Shown: one piece after another, positions 28,632-37,709 of the stretch | Layout of the letters: every line of letters begins with the position of its first letter | Position numbering within the stretch: position 1 is the stretch's first letter | DNA from: Lichenicoccus sp965213775 | GTDB lineage: Bacteria; Pseudomonadota; Alphaproteobacteria; Acetobacterales; Acetobacteraceae | DNA length: 64,000 nucleotides | Assembly: GCA_965213775.1 (NCBI GenBank) | Contig: CBDCAC010000005.1 | Location: 1 to 64,000 of the forward strand | Direction: 5' to 3' | Notes under the pieces: model-generated | Told to the model about the DNA's origin: nothing | Seen by the model: the letters and a program-made list of their open reading frames with translations, nothing else | The model's database searches: none | Made by a program: the position numbers and the translations under genes

Positions 28632-28693
28632 GCCCGGCTCGCTGGCGAGGGCGTGCTGCTGCTCCTCCCGGTCCGTCACCGTCATCGTCCCGC

Positions 28694-29032
28694 TCAGAGC
28701 AGGATCGCCTCGAAGGGCGGCGTCAGGTCGGGGGCGTCGAACTCCAGCACCCACAGGTCCGGATCGCGCGCCACCTGACGCTCGACATAGGCGTCGGCGG
28801 TCGGCTGGTCGACCGGCGCGCCGCCGGTCGCGCGTATCCAGGCGGGCGCACCGTCGAGGCGGCGCGCCTGGCTCAGCACCACGATCGCGCCCGCGCGGTC
28901 GCGCAGCACCGCCAGCACGCCGCCGGCATCGGCGTCGCCGCGCCGCAGCACCATGCCCGAGCGGCCGAGCTGGTCGGCCCGCCGCACCGCCATGCTGGCC
29001 CAGATCGCCGTCTTCAGGCGCGGCTCGCTCAT
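28694..29032 (-). CDS. DUF1491 family protein
   Basis: A 112-residue alphaproteobacterial protein of unknown function. Family features are the opening PRLKTAIWASMAVRRAD, then GMVLRRGDADAGGVLAVL, and the end RQVARDPDLWVLEFDA. The ATG at 29032 fits relatives; longer in-frame readings upstream run into the hairpin repeat. It is soluble by composition. No catalytic motif is known for the family. Confidence 0.88.
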   Translation of the reverse strand: MSEPRLKTAIWASMAVRRADQLGRSGMVLRRGDADAGGVLAVLRDRAGAIVVLSQARRLDGAPAWIRATGGAPVDQPTADAYVERQVARDPDLWVLEFDAPDLTPPFEAILL

Positions 29033-29065
29033 CGGCCGGTCCCTCTGTCCGATGGCCCGCGAGAC

Positions 29066-29196
29066 TGACCGTCGGGAGGCAAGGCTGGGCGCTGCCCAGA
29101 CCCGCCAAAGGCCTCGGCCTTTGGAAACCAATCTAAGATGATCGGATTCTCAAGGCTCCGCCTTGAGCGGGTCCAGGGCAGAGCCCTGGCGCTTAA
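29066..29196. repeat. Multi-hairpin intergenic repeat, copy 5 (full-length type)
   Basis: Hairpins in order: CTGGGC/GCCCAG, CCAAAGGCC/GGCCTTTGG, CTCAAGGC/GCCTTGAG and CCAGGGC/GCCCTGG, with gaaaccaatctaagatga in the middle. Sequence, order and spacing match copy 2 at 3805-3940 closely. The compensatory differences (for example CTCAAGGC here where copy 2 has CTCGAGGC) keep or improve pairing. It separates the S41 protease gene's 3' end from the DUF1491 gene's 5' end. Confidence 0.87.
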
Positions 29197-29219
29197 GTCA
29201 TACGCAACGGCCATCGGTC

Positions 29220-30863
29220 TCATTCCAGGTGCGCCGACGTCGCCGGCTGGTCGGCCGGCGGCGACAGGTCGTCCGGCACCAGGGCGGTGCGGTAGCGGGT
29301 CGGATCCTCGATCAGCAGGCGCGCCGCGTCCAGGTCGGCGTCGCCGCCGATCGCCGCCGGGCAGGCCTCGCGTATCTCCAGGATGCGCGCCGTCGGCAGC
29401 GGCGAGCGGGCGCGGCGCGAATCCGCCACCGCCCGGGCGTTGTCCTGGATGCCGCCCGCGAGGTCGGCGAGCGCACGATCGAGTGCGGCCTGGCCCAGGC
29501 TGGTGCAGAGCTGCGGCATCACGCCGAGGCCCTGCAGCGGCCAGCCCAGCGGCGCGATCACCCGGCTCCAGGTGACGAACAGCTCGCCGCCGTCGGGCAG
29601 CTGCGCGATGGTCTGCACCAGACCCTTGCCCAGCGTGGCGCTGCCGACCACCACCGCGCGCCGATGATCGGCGAGTGCCGCGGCCATGATCTCGGCGGCA
29701 CTCGCCGTGCGGCCGTCGACCAGCACCACGATCGGCACCCCGCCGGTGAGGTCGCCGCCGCGGACGCTCCAGATATGGTTCGCCTGCGGGTCGCGACCGC
29801 GCGTCACCACGGCGATCCCGTGATCGAGCACCAGCGCCACCGAGGTCACCGCCTGCTGCAGCAGCCCGCCGCGGTTGCCGCGCAGGTCGAAGATCAGCCC
29901 GTGCACGCGGCCCGCGCCGCGGCCTTCGCCCGGCGGGTCCGGCTCCTGCGGCTGCATCGCCTGGTCCAGGAACACGCTCATCTCCTGCGCGGTGCCGCTG
30001 GAGAAGCCGGTGACGCGCAGCACGACGATGTCGCCGCTGGAGAAGGCGAACACCGTCTCCGGCGGCACCGGCGCCCGGGTCAGCGTGACGCTGCGTGCCG
30101 CACCGCGCCCCGGCGGCGCGATCAGCAGCACCGCGACGCTGCCCGGATCGCCGCGCAGCCAGCCCTCGATGGTGGCCTGGTCCTGGTTGCGCGTGGCGTG
30201 GCCGTCGACCGCGACCAGGCGCTGCCCGGCGGCGATGCCGGCGGCCCAGGCGGGTCCGTTGGCGTTGACCGCGCTGATCAGCGCGGCGCGGCCGGCCCGG
30301 GTGACGGTGATGCCGGCGCTGGCCTGCGAGCCGTCCCGCGCGTCGCGGTCGCTGCTCGCCGGGGCGGGTGCGATGTAGCGCGAGTATGGATCGAGATGGT
30401 CGAACAGCTCGTCGAAGAAGCTCTGGATCAGCGCCTGCTGGCCGTTGCCGCGTATCTGCGCCGAGCCGCGCCACGCGGCGTCGGCTATCGCCACCACGGT
30501 CCGGGTCCAGCCATCGAGGTCGCCCTCCGCCGGCGTGCGCTGCGCGTGCAGCACGCCCTGCGGGGTGACCAGCCGGATCAGCGCGCCCTCGACCTCGACG
30601 GTCAGGGCGGGATCGATCACGGTCAGGCCGTTCAGCCCCCACAGCGAGAACTGCCGGCTGCTCGCCGCCTCCAGGGTGCGCGGCCCGAGGAAGGCGAGCC
30701 CGGCCCCGATCACGCTGCGCGCGGCGGCGCTATCGAAGCCGTCGGGCTCGCGTGGGCCGGCCGCCGCCTGGGTCAGGCCGGGCTGCGGCGCACAGAGCAG
30801 CACCATCACCAGCAGCGCCGCGTGCACCTGCCGGCGCCGGGTCGTGCCGCGCCGTGCGGTCAT
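29220..30863 (-). CDS. S41-family (carboxyl-terminal-processing type) exported protease
   Basis: A 547-residue protease with a signal peptide (HAALLVMVLLCAPQPGLTQA). Residues about 160-260 hold a helical N-terminal region and PDZ domain (VNANGPAWAAGIAAGQRLVAVDG), then the S41 core with the nucleophile serine in DGRTASAAEIMAAAL and the general-base lysine in SATLGKGLVQTI. It is divergent from the ctpA-type protease at 50.8 kb, so the two are not recent duplicates. Its ATG overlaps the rnr stop (ATGA), making it the last gene of the gltX-to-rnr run. It probably acts in the periplasm; substrate unknown. Confidence 0.9.
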   Translation of the reverse strand: MTARRGTTRRRQVHAALLVMVLLCAPQPGLTQAAAGPREPDGFDSAAARSVIGAGLAFLGPRTLEAASSRQFSLWGLNGLTVIDPALTVEVEGALIRLVTPQGVLHAQRTPAEGDLDGWTRTVVAIADAAWRGSAQIRGNGQQALIQSFFDELFDHLDPYSRYIAPAPASSDRDARDGSQASAGITVTRAGRAALISAVNANGPAWAAGIAAGQRLVAVDGHATRNQDQATIEGWLRGDPGSVAVLLIAPPGRGAARSVTLTRAPVPPETVFAFSSGDIVVLRVTGFSSGTAQEMSVFLDQAMQPQEPDPPGEGRGAGRVHGLIFDLRGNRGGLLQQAVTSVALVLDHGIAVVTRGRDPQANHIWSVRGGDLTGGVPIVVLVDGRTASAAEIMAAALADHRRAVVVGSATLGKGLVQTIAQLPDGGELFVTWSRVIAPLGWPLQGLGVMPQLCTSLGQAALDRALADLAGGIQDNARAVADSRRARSPLPTARILEIREACPAAIGGDADLDAARLLIEDPTRYRTALVPDDLSPPADQPATSAHLE

Positions 30864-33139
30864 GGACGGCGTGCGGAGCCTCCGCGTCGCGACACGCCGC
30901 GGCCGCGCGAGGATTCCGGCGGCGCTGCCTCGATTGCGAACAGCAGCCCCCCGGTGACCGGCGCCGCCTGCGTCAGCCGCACCGGCACCGTCTGGGTCAG
31001 GCGGTAGCACAGCCGCGAGCGGCGACCGGTCATGGATTGTGCCGCCTCGTCATGCATCCACACATCGTCCGGCAGGGAGGATAGGGGAACCAGACCGCTG
31101 GCGCCGCTGTCGGCCACTGTGACGAAAAGCCCGAACCGGGTCACGCCGGAAATGCGCGCCTCGAAGCTGCTGCCGACCTGGTCCGACATATATGCAACGA
31201 TGTAGCGCGCCGTCGCCTCGCGCTCGGCCAGCGCCGCGCGTCGTTCCGTGGCCGTCACGTGTGCGCCAACCGCCTCCAGGCTCGCATCCTCGGCGCGCAG
31301 CCCGCCCTCGCCGAGGCCCAGCCCGGCGATCAGCGCGCGATGCACCAGCAGGTCGGCGTAGCGGCGGATCGGCGAGGTGAAGTGGGCGTACTCCGGCAGC
31401 GCCAGCCCGAAATGACCGATATTGTCCGGCGCGTACGCCGCCTGGCTCTGGCTGCGCAGCACCGTCTCGTTGACGAGCGGCGCGCGCTCGGTGCCGGCGA
31501 CCTGGCGCAGCACCGCGTCCAGGTCGGCAGCGCGCAGCTCGCCCGCCGGCTTCAGCGACAGGTCCAGGCTGGCCAGGAAGTCACGCAGCGCCTGCAGCTT
31601 CTCCGGCGAGGGCGGGGCATGGATACGGTACAGGCAGGGCATCTGCCGCGCGCCCAGCTGCCGCGCCGCGGCGACGTTGGCCAGCACCATGAACTCCTCG
31701 ACCAGCCGGTGGCTGTCCAGGCGCAGGCGGGGCGCGATCGCCACCACGCGTCCCGCGTCGTCGAGCTTGACGCGACGCTCCGGCAGGTCGAGATCGAGCG
31801 TGCCGCGCCGGCCGCGCGCCGCTAGCCGCGCCCGGTAGGCGCCGAACAGCGAGGCGCGCAGCCCGTCCGGCACGCCGTCGAGCGGCGTGTCGTCGTCCTC
31901 CGCCCGCTGCAGCGCGGTATAGGTGAGGCGTGCGGCGCTGCGCATCAGGCCGCGTCCGAAGCGGTGCGAGAGCGGGTTGCCGTCGCGGTCGATGTGCAGC
32001 TCGGCGAACAGGCAGCCGCGATCCTCGCCCGGACGCAGCGAGCACCAGCCGTTCGACAGCGGCTCCGGCAGCATCGGCACCACGCGGTCGGGAAAATACA
32101 CCGAGTTGCCGCGCCGCCGGGCCTCGACGTCGAGCGCGCTGCCCGGCCGCACGTAGTGCGCGACGTCGGCGATCGCGACCACCAGGCGCCAGCCGCGATC
32201 CTCGCCCGGTGCCGCGGGCTCGGCGAACACGGCGTCGTCGAAGTCGCGCGCATCCTCGCCGTCGATGGTGACCAGCGGCAGCGCGCGCAGGTCGGTGCGG
32301 CCGGCGAGGGGGGCTTCGCGCGCCGCCGCCGCCTCGGCGAGGACGTCGGGCGGGAACTGGTGCGGGATGTCGTGGGTGTACAGGCATATCAGACTGATCG
32401 AGCGCGCATCGCCCATGCGCCCGAGCCGCTCGACCACACGCGCCGGCTTCAGGCCGTAGCCCGGCGCGGGCAGCGGCTCGGCGAGCACGATCTCGTCGGG
32501 CTCGGCATCCAGCGTCTCGCCGGGCGGGATGCTCCATTCGGCCTTCTGCCGCCGGTCGGTCGGCAGCAGCCGGCCGGCCTCAGCGCGTCGTAGCCGATGC
32601 CCGGGACCCGGGTCGGGCGCTGGCCGGAACACGCCGAGGATACGGCCCGGATGCTGCAAGAGCCGCTTGACGGTGCGGCCCTCATATCGTCCCGCGCCGG
32701 CTCTGCCCGCGATCGGGCGCAGCCGCGCCAGCACCCGTTCGCCCGGCGCCAGCGCCGGCTGGCCGCGCGCCTCGGGGTGCATCAGCACCGTCGGCGGCGC
32801 CCCCGCACCCTGCCATGCCACCGGCCGCGCCACCGCGTCGCCCTGCGCATCGGTGCCGGTGACCTGCACCACCACCAGGTCGGCGAGCCGGCCGACCGGC
32901 AGGAAGCGCTTGGCGCCGGCGGGCGCGATCTCGCCGGCCGCCCCCATCTCGCGCAGCAGGTCGCGCAGCGCCGCGCGCTGCTCGGGACCCAGGCCGAAGG
33001 CGCGCGCGACCTCGCGCTTGCCGACCCGACCCGGCGCCTCGGAGACGAAGCGGCGCAGCGCCTCGGGCGACGGCAGCTCGCCGCGCGTGCGGTCTTCGCC
33101 GCCCTGTGCCGCGGCGCCGGCCGGCCGACGCGTCGCCAT
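30860..33139 (-). CDS. rnr: Ribonuclease R
   Basis: The 759-residue 3'-5' exoribonuclease degrades structured RNA and takes part in RNA quality control. It has an N-terminal helix-turn-helix (EAPGRVGKREVARAFGL), cold-shock domains, the RNB domain with catalytic aspartates in TIDGEDARDFDDAVF near residue 296, and a C-terminal S1 domain (ARISGVTRFGLFVTVADSG). The usual long lysine-rich tail is replaced by a short arginine-rich end (RGRGVSRRGGSARRP). It starts one base before the topA stop is cleared and overlaps the S41 gene. Confidence 0.95.
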   Translation of the reverse strand: MATRRPAGAAAQGGEDRTRGELPSPEALRRFVSEAPGRVGKREVARAFGLGPEQRAALRDLLREMGAAGEIAPAGAKRFLPVGRLADLVVVQVTGTDAQGDAVARPVAWQGAGAPPTVLMHPEARGQPALAPGERVLARLRPIAGRAGAGRYEGRTVKRLLQHPGRILGVFRPAPDPGPGHRLRRAEAGRLLPTDRRQKAEWSIPPGETLDAEPDEIVLAEPLPAPGYGLKPARVVERLGRMGDARSISLICLYTHDIPHQFPPDVLAEAAAAREAPLAGRTDLRALPLVTIDGEDARDFDDAVFAEPAAPGEDRGWRLVVAIADVAHYVRPGSALDVEARRRGNSVYFPDRVVPMLPEPLSNGWCSLRPGEDRGCLFAELHIDRDGNPLSHRFGRGLMRSAARLTYTALQRAEDDDTPLDGVPDGLRASLFGAYRARLAARGRRGTLDLDLPERRVKLDDAGRVVAIAPRLRLDSHRLVEEFMVLANVAAARQLGARQMPCLYRIHAPPSPEKLQALRDFLASLDLSLKPAGELRAADLDAVLRQVAGTERAPLVNETVLRSQSQAAYAPDNIGHFGLALPEYAHFTSPIRRYADLLVHRALIAGLGLGEGGLRAEDASLEAVGAHVTATERRAALAEREATARYIVAYMSDQVGSSFEARISGVTRFGLFVTVADSGASGLVPLSSLPDDVWMHDEAAQSMTGRRSRLCYRLTQTVPVRLTQAAPVTGGLLFAIEAAPPESSRGRGVSRRGGSARRP

Positions 33140-33140
33140 C

Positions 33141-35888
33141 TCAGCCCGGCCTCGCGACCGCCCTTCCGGCCAGCTTGCGCGCCGGCGCGGCGCTCGCCTT
33201 GGCCGCGGCCGCCGCCTTGGTCTTGCCCACCTTGGCCTTGGCCTTCACCGGCCGGCTGGCGGGCTTCGGCGCGGCGGCGGGCGATGCCGCCGCGGCCAGC
33301 TTCGGCTTCGGCTTCGGCGGCGTCTTGCCGACGGTCTTCTGGCCCTTCTTGCCACGCGGCTTCAGCGCCTTGCCGCGCTCGGCCAGCAGCGCGACCGCCT
33401 CGGCCAGGGTCACGTCCTCCATCATCTTGTCGCGCGGCAGGTTGGCCACCGTCTGGCCGTGCTGGAAGTAGGGGCCGAAGCGGCCGCGCCGCACCATCAC
33501 CGGCTCGCGGTCCTTGGGATGCTCGCCGAGGCTGCGCACCGAGGCGAGCTTCTTGGCCAGCACGTCGACCGCGCGGTTGATGCCGACCGCCAGCACGTCG
33601 TCGTCGCGGTCGAGCGAGGCAAAGATGGCACCCATCTTCACGTAGGGGCCGAAGCGGCCGATGCCGGCCTCGATCGGCTCGCTGCGCTCGGGATGGATGC
33701 CGACGATGCGCGGCAGCGACAGCAGCCCGAGCGCCTGCTCCAGCGTCACGCCCTCGCCCTCGACCCCCTTGGGCAGGGTCGAGCGCCGCACCTTGCTCTT
33801 CTTGTCGTCCGGGTCCGGCTCGCCCTGCTGCAGGTACAGGCCCCACGGGCCGCGGCGGACGGTGATCTCCTCGCTGGTCTGGGGGTGCACGCCGAGCGAG
33901 CGCCGGCCCTCCTTGAGCGTCTCGCCGCCGTCGCCCTCCTTGCCGTCCACCACCAGGCGCCGGGTGTACTGGCAGGCGGGATAGTTCGAGCAGCCGATGA
34001 AGGAGCCGTACTTGCCGAGCTTGAGGCCCAGCCGGCCGGTGCCGCAGGCGGTGCAGCGACGTGGATCGGCGCCGTCGGCGGGCTCGGGGAAGAAGTGCGG
34101 GCCGAGATCGGCGTCGAGCGCGTCGATCACGTCCGAGATCTTGAGGTCCTTGGTCGCGGCGATGGCGCGGCTGAACTCCTCCCAGAACTTGGCCATCACG
34201 TCGCGCCAGTCCGCACGGCCGTCGGAGATGTCGTCGAGCCGCTCCTCCAGCCCGGCGGTGAAGCCGGTATCGACGTAGCGCTCGAAGAAGCTGGTCAGGA
34301 AGGCGGTGACCAGCCGGCCGCGATCCTCGGGGATGAAGCGGCGGTTCTCCAGCCGCACGTAGTCGCGGTCGCGCAGCACGGTGAGGATCGAGGCGTAGGT
34401 GGAGGGCCGGCCGATGCCGATCTCCTCCATCTTCTTGACCAGGCTCGCCTCGGAGAAGCGCGGGGCGGGTTGGGTGAAATGCTGCTCGGCATCGACCGAC
34501 TTGCGCGACAGCGGGTCGCGCTCGCGCATCGGCGGCAGCATGCGGCTGTCATCCTCGGCGTCCGCGCCGGCCTTCGCATCCTCGCGACCGTCGTCGCGAC
34601 CCTCCGAGTACAGCTTGAGGAAGCCGTTGAAGGCGATGATCGAGCCGGTGGCGCGCAGCCGTGCGGCGCCGCGCGGCTCGGCGATCTCGACGCTCACCTG
34701 GTCGAGCTCGGCCGACTGCATCTGGCTGGCCACCGCGCGCTTCCAGATCAGCTCGTACAGCCGCCGCTGCTCGTCCGACAGGAAGCGTCCCATCTCCTCG
34801 GGCCGGCGCGCGACGTCGGTGGGACGCACCGCCTCGTGCGCCTCCTGCGCGTTCTTGGCCTTGGTGGAGTATTCCCGGGCGGCGGCCGGCAGGTAGTCGG
34901 CGCCGAAGCCCTCGCGGATGTGGGTGCGGATCTGGTCCACCGCCTCGGCCGCCATCTGCACCCCGTCGGTGCGCATGTAGGTGATCAGGCCGGTGGTCTC
35001 GCCGCCGAGCTCGATGCCTTCGTAGAGCTGCTGCGCCGCGCGCATGGTCGCCTGCGCGCCCATCCCGAGCTTGCGGCTGGCCTCCTGCTGCAGCGTCGAG
35101 GTGGTGAAGGGCGGCGGCGGATGGCGCTTGACCTTGCGCCGCTCGACCGCGGCGACGCTGAACTGCCCGGCTTCCACGGTGGCCTTGGCGGCCAGTGCCA
35201 GGGCCTCGTCGTTGAGGTCGAACTGCTCCAGCTTGCGCCCGTCCAGATGGGTCAGCCGCGCGGTGAACGGCGCGCCGGCGGGGGTCGCGAGATGGGCGAG
35301 CACGGTCCAGTACTCGCGCGGCTTGAAGCTCTCGATCTCGGCTTCGCGCTCGCAGATCAGCCGCAGCGCCACCGACTGCACGCGTCCGGCCGAGCGGCTG
35401 CCCGGCAGCTTGCGCCACAGCACCGGCGACAGCGTGAAGCCGACCAGGTAGTCGAGCGCCCGGCGCGCCAGGTAGGCCTCGATCAGCGGCTGGTCGAGTG
35501 CCCGCGGCCGTCCCATCGCCGTGCGTATCGCGCCCTTGGTGATCTCGTTGAAGGTGACGCGCTGCACGTCGACGCCGCGCAGCAGGTTGCGCTCCTCCAG
35601 CATCGCCCGCACGTGCCAGGAGATCGCCTCGCCCTCGCGGTCCGGGTCGGTCGCGAGATAGAGCCGCTTGGCACCGCGCAGCGCGCGCGCGATCGCCGCG
35701 ATCTGCCGGTCGCCGCGCTCGTCGGACTGCCAGTCCATCGCGAAGCCCTCGTCGGGCCGCACGCTGCCATCCTTCGGCGGCAGGTCCCGGACGTGGCCGA
35801 ACGAGGCCAGCACGGTGTAGCCGTCGCCCAGGTACTTGTTGATGGTCTTCGCCTTCGCCGGCGATTCGACCACGACGACGTCGGTCAT
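33141..35888 (-). CDS. topA: DNA topoisomerase I
   Basis: The 915-residue type IA enzyme relaxes negative supercoils. Toprim domain opens VVVVESPAKAKTINKYLG, with the metal-binding DPDREGEAISWH; the catalytic tyrosine is in GLITYMRTDGVQ near residue 306. One four-cysteine zinc ribbon (CTACGTGRLG, then CSNYPAC) and two or three Topo C-terminal repeats (IGRFGPYVKMG, RRGRFGPYFQHG) follow. The tail is Lys/Ala/Pro rich (KPKPKLAAAASPAAAPK), like other alphaproteobacterial enzymes. Its start is 91 bases from the dprA stop. Confidence 0.96.
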   Translation of the reverse strand: MTDVVVVESPAKAKTINKYLGDGYTVLASFGHVRDLPPKDGSVRPDEGFAMDWQSDERGDRQIAAIARALRGAKRLYLATDPDREGEAISWHVRAMLEERNLLRGVDVQRVTFNEITKGAIRTAMGRPRALDQPLIEAYLARRALDYLVGFTLSPVLWRKLPGSRSAGRVQSVALRLICEREAEIESFKPREYWTVLAHLATPAGAPFTARLTHLDGRKLEQFDLNDEALALAAKATVEAGQFSVAAVERRKVKRHPPPPFTTSTLQQEASRKLGMGAQATMRAAQQLYEGIELGGETTGLITYMRTDGVQMAAEAVDQIRTHIREGFGADYLPAAAREYSTKAKNAQEAHEAVRPTDVARRPEEMGRFLSDEQRRLYELIWKRAVASQMQSAELDQVSVEIAEPRGAARLRATGSIIAFNGFLKLYSEGRDDGREDAKAGADAEDDSRMLPPMRERDPLSRKSVDAEQHFTQPAPRFSEASLVKKMEEIGIGRPSTYASILTVLRDRDYVRLENRRFIPEDRGRLVTAFLTSFFERYVDTGFTAGLEERLDDISDGRADWRDVMAKFWEEFSRAIAATKDLKISDVIDALDADLGPHFFPEPADGADPRRCTACGTGRLGLKLGKYGSFIGCSNYPACQYTRRLVVDGKEGDGGETLKEGRRSLGVHPQTSEEITVRRGPWGLYLQQGEPDPDDKKSKVRRSTLPKGVEGEGVTLEQALGLLSLPRIVGIHPERSEPIEAGIGRFGPYVKMGAIFASLDRDDDVLAVGINRAVDVLAKKLASVRSLGEHPKDREPVMVRRGRFGPYFQHGQTVANLPRDKMMEDVTLAEAVALLAERGKALKPRGKKGQKTVGKTPPKPKPKLAAAASPAAAPKPASRPVKAKAKVGKTKAAAAAKASAAPARKLAGRAVARPG

Positions 35889-35979
35889 TGCGTCTCCGGA
35901 TGGTGCCCCGGCCTCCTGGGCCTGAGCGTGATGGACGTGTTAGGCCGGCGCGGCAAGCTTTCCCTCGTCCCCCGCGCGC

Positions 35980-37101
35980 CTAGCCGAGGCGGCTGACCCG
36001 GTTGCCGGGCAGCGATTCGACCCGGCCGCCCAGCTCCAGCTCGGTCAGGATCGCGAGCACCGCGTGCACGGAGAACTGGCAGTGGCGTACCAGATCGTCA
36101 ACCGGCACCGGTGCCGGCCCGAGCAGTTCCAGCACCCGGGCGCGCACCCGGTTGAGCTCGGTCCAGGATTCCGGGGCCTCCGCGCCCCAGCCGGCGATCA
36201 GCGCCTCGCGCGCCTCGGCGAAGCCGTCCGGCCCGAGCGAAGGCGGCAGCTGCGGCAGCTCGGCGAGCACGTCGGCGGCGGTCTCGGTCAGGTGCGCGCC
36301 CTGGCGGATCAGGTTGTTCGCCCCCTTGCAGCGCGGATCGAGCGGCGAGCCCGGCACCGCGAACAGCTCGCGCCCGTAGGTCTGCGCCAGCTCCGCGGTG
36401 ATCAGGCTGCCGGAGCGGGGCGCGGCCTCGATCACCACGCAGCCGAGCGAGAGCCCGGCGATGATGCGGTTGCGCTGCGGAAAATGCCGGCTCTGCGGCA
36501 CGGTGCCGAACGGCGCCTCCGCCACCACCGCGCCGTGCCGGGCGATGCGCGCCTGCAGGGCGGCGTGCTCGGCGGGATAGGGCTGGTCCAGGCCGCCGGC
36601 GATGCAGGCGACGGTGGGGCCGACATGCAGCGCGCCGGTATGGGCGGCGCCGTCGATGCCGCGCGCCAGCCCCGAGACGGTGACCAGGCCCTTGTCGCCG
36701 AGCTCGGCGGCCAACGCCTCGGCGATGCGCAGGCCGTTCGACGAGGCGTTGCGCGAGCCGACCACGGCCACCGCGCGCCGGTGCAGCACCGCCACGCTGC
36801 CGAGCACGGCGAGTGCCGCCGGCGCGTCGGCGAGCTGCGCCAGCAGCGGCGGGTAGGCTGCCTCGCCGAGCACCACGAAGCGGCCGCCGAGGGCACGCAC
36901 CGCGCCGATCTCGTCCTCGACCGCCTGGCGCGACGGGATCTTCGCCGCACCCTGCCGGCCGCCGTTGCGGGCCAGCACGGGCAGCGCCTCGATCGCCTCG
37001 GCGGCGGTCTCGAAGCGCAGCATCAGCCGCCGGTAGCTGGCGGGCCCGACCCCCTCGCTGCGGATCAGGCGCAGCTGGTCGACCAGCTCGGGATCGTTCA
37101 T
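35980..37101 (-). CDS. dprA: DNA-processing protein DprA (Smf)
   Basis: A 373-residue protein that binds incoming single-stranded DNA and loads RecA during natural transformation. The Rossmann core is clear: AVVGSRNASSNGLRIAEAL, KGLVTVSGLARGIDGAAH, GGLDQPYPAEH and FPQRNRIIAGLS. An N-terminal SAM-like region and a C-terminal winged helix (ELNRVRARVLELLGPAPVPVDDLVRH) flank it. The ATG at 37101 overlaps the plsY stop (ATGA). The frame continues open upstream but only as an antiphase reading of plsY. With comEC at 41.5 kb it suggests a transformation machinery. Confidence 0.95.
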   Translation of the reverse strand: MNDPELVDQLRLIRSEGVGPASYRRLMLRFETAAEAIEALPVLARNGGRQGAAKIPSRQAVEDEIGAVRALGGRFVVLGEAAYPPLLAQLADAPAALAVLGSVAVLHRRAVAVVGSRNASSNGLRIAEALAAELGDKGLVTVSGLARGIDGAAHTGALHVGPTVACIAGGLDQPYPAEHAALQARIARHGAVVAEAPFGTVPQSRHFPQRNRIIAGLSLGCVVIEAAPRSGSLITAELAQTYGRELFAVPGSPLDPRCKGANNLIRQGAHLTETAADVLAELPQLPPSLGPDGFAEAREALIAGWGAEAPESWTELNRVRARVLELLGPAPVPVDDLVRHCQFSVHAVLAILTELELGGRVESLPGNRVSRLG

Positions 37102-37709
37102 GCGCTGCCTCCGATCCGCGGTTCGGTGCCCGCCAGCAGGCGGGCGATGTTGGCGTGGTGGCGCAGCAGCACCAGGAATGCGACCAGCAGCCCCGACAGC
37201 GGCAGCGCCGGCGCCCGGCGGTCGAGCAGCAGCAGCAGCACCGGCAGCGCCGCGGCGGCGCCGAGGCCGCCGGCCGAGGAGATGCGGGTCAGCCGCGCCA
37301 GCGCCAGCCACAGCGCGCAGCACAGCAGCCCGGCGCGCCAGTCCAGCGCCAGGGCGACGCCGAGCAGGGTCGCGACCCCCTTGCCGCCGGCGAAGCGCAG
37401 CCACACCGGGAAGCAGTGACCGACCGCGACGCAGACCGCGGCGACCGCCGCCCCCTGCTGACCCGCGGGCGACGCAGGCGACAGGGCGGCGCCGAGACCG
37501 ACCGCGGCCGCACCCTTCAGCGCGTCGAGCAGCAGGGTGGCGGCGGCGAGGCCGCGGCGGCCGGTGCGCAGCACGTTGGTGGCGCCGATATTGCCCGAGC
37601 CGAGCCGTCGTATGTCGCCCAGGCCGGCGCCGGCGGTCAGCAGCAGGCCGAACGGGATGCTGCCGATCAGGTAGCCGAGGGCGGCGATCGCGGCCAAATG
37701 CGGGCTCAT
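37098..37709 (-). CDS. plsY: Glycerol-3-phosphate acyltransferase PlsY
   Basis: The 203-residue inner-membrane enzyme acylates glycerol-3-phosphate from acyl-phosphate, the first step of phospholipid synthesis. The three PlsY motifs are present: GSIPFGLLL then RLGSGNIGATNVLRT, HCFPVWLRFAGGKGVATLLG and, at the end, LLRHHANIARLLAGTEPRI. Five membrane helices can be drawn. It starts at 37709 overlapping the pyrC-like stop and ends overlapping the dprA start, so three genes are chained by 4-base overlaps. Confidence 0.95.
   Translation of the reverse strand: MSPHLAAIAALGYLIGSIPFGLLLTAGAGLGDIRRLGSGNIGATNVLRTGRRGLAAATLLLDALKGAAAVGLGAALSPASPAGQQGAAVAAVCVAVGHCFPVWLRFAGGKGVATLLGVALALDWRAGLLCCALWLALARLTRISSAGGLGAAAALPVLLLLLDRRAPALPLSGLLVAFLVLLRHHANIARLLAGTEPRIGGSA

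Noticed and set aside
32529..35996. 1155-residue frame antisense to topA and rnr
   Set aside because: It covers two well-defined genes in antisense and has no domain of its own.
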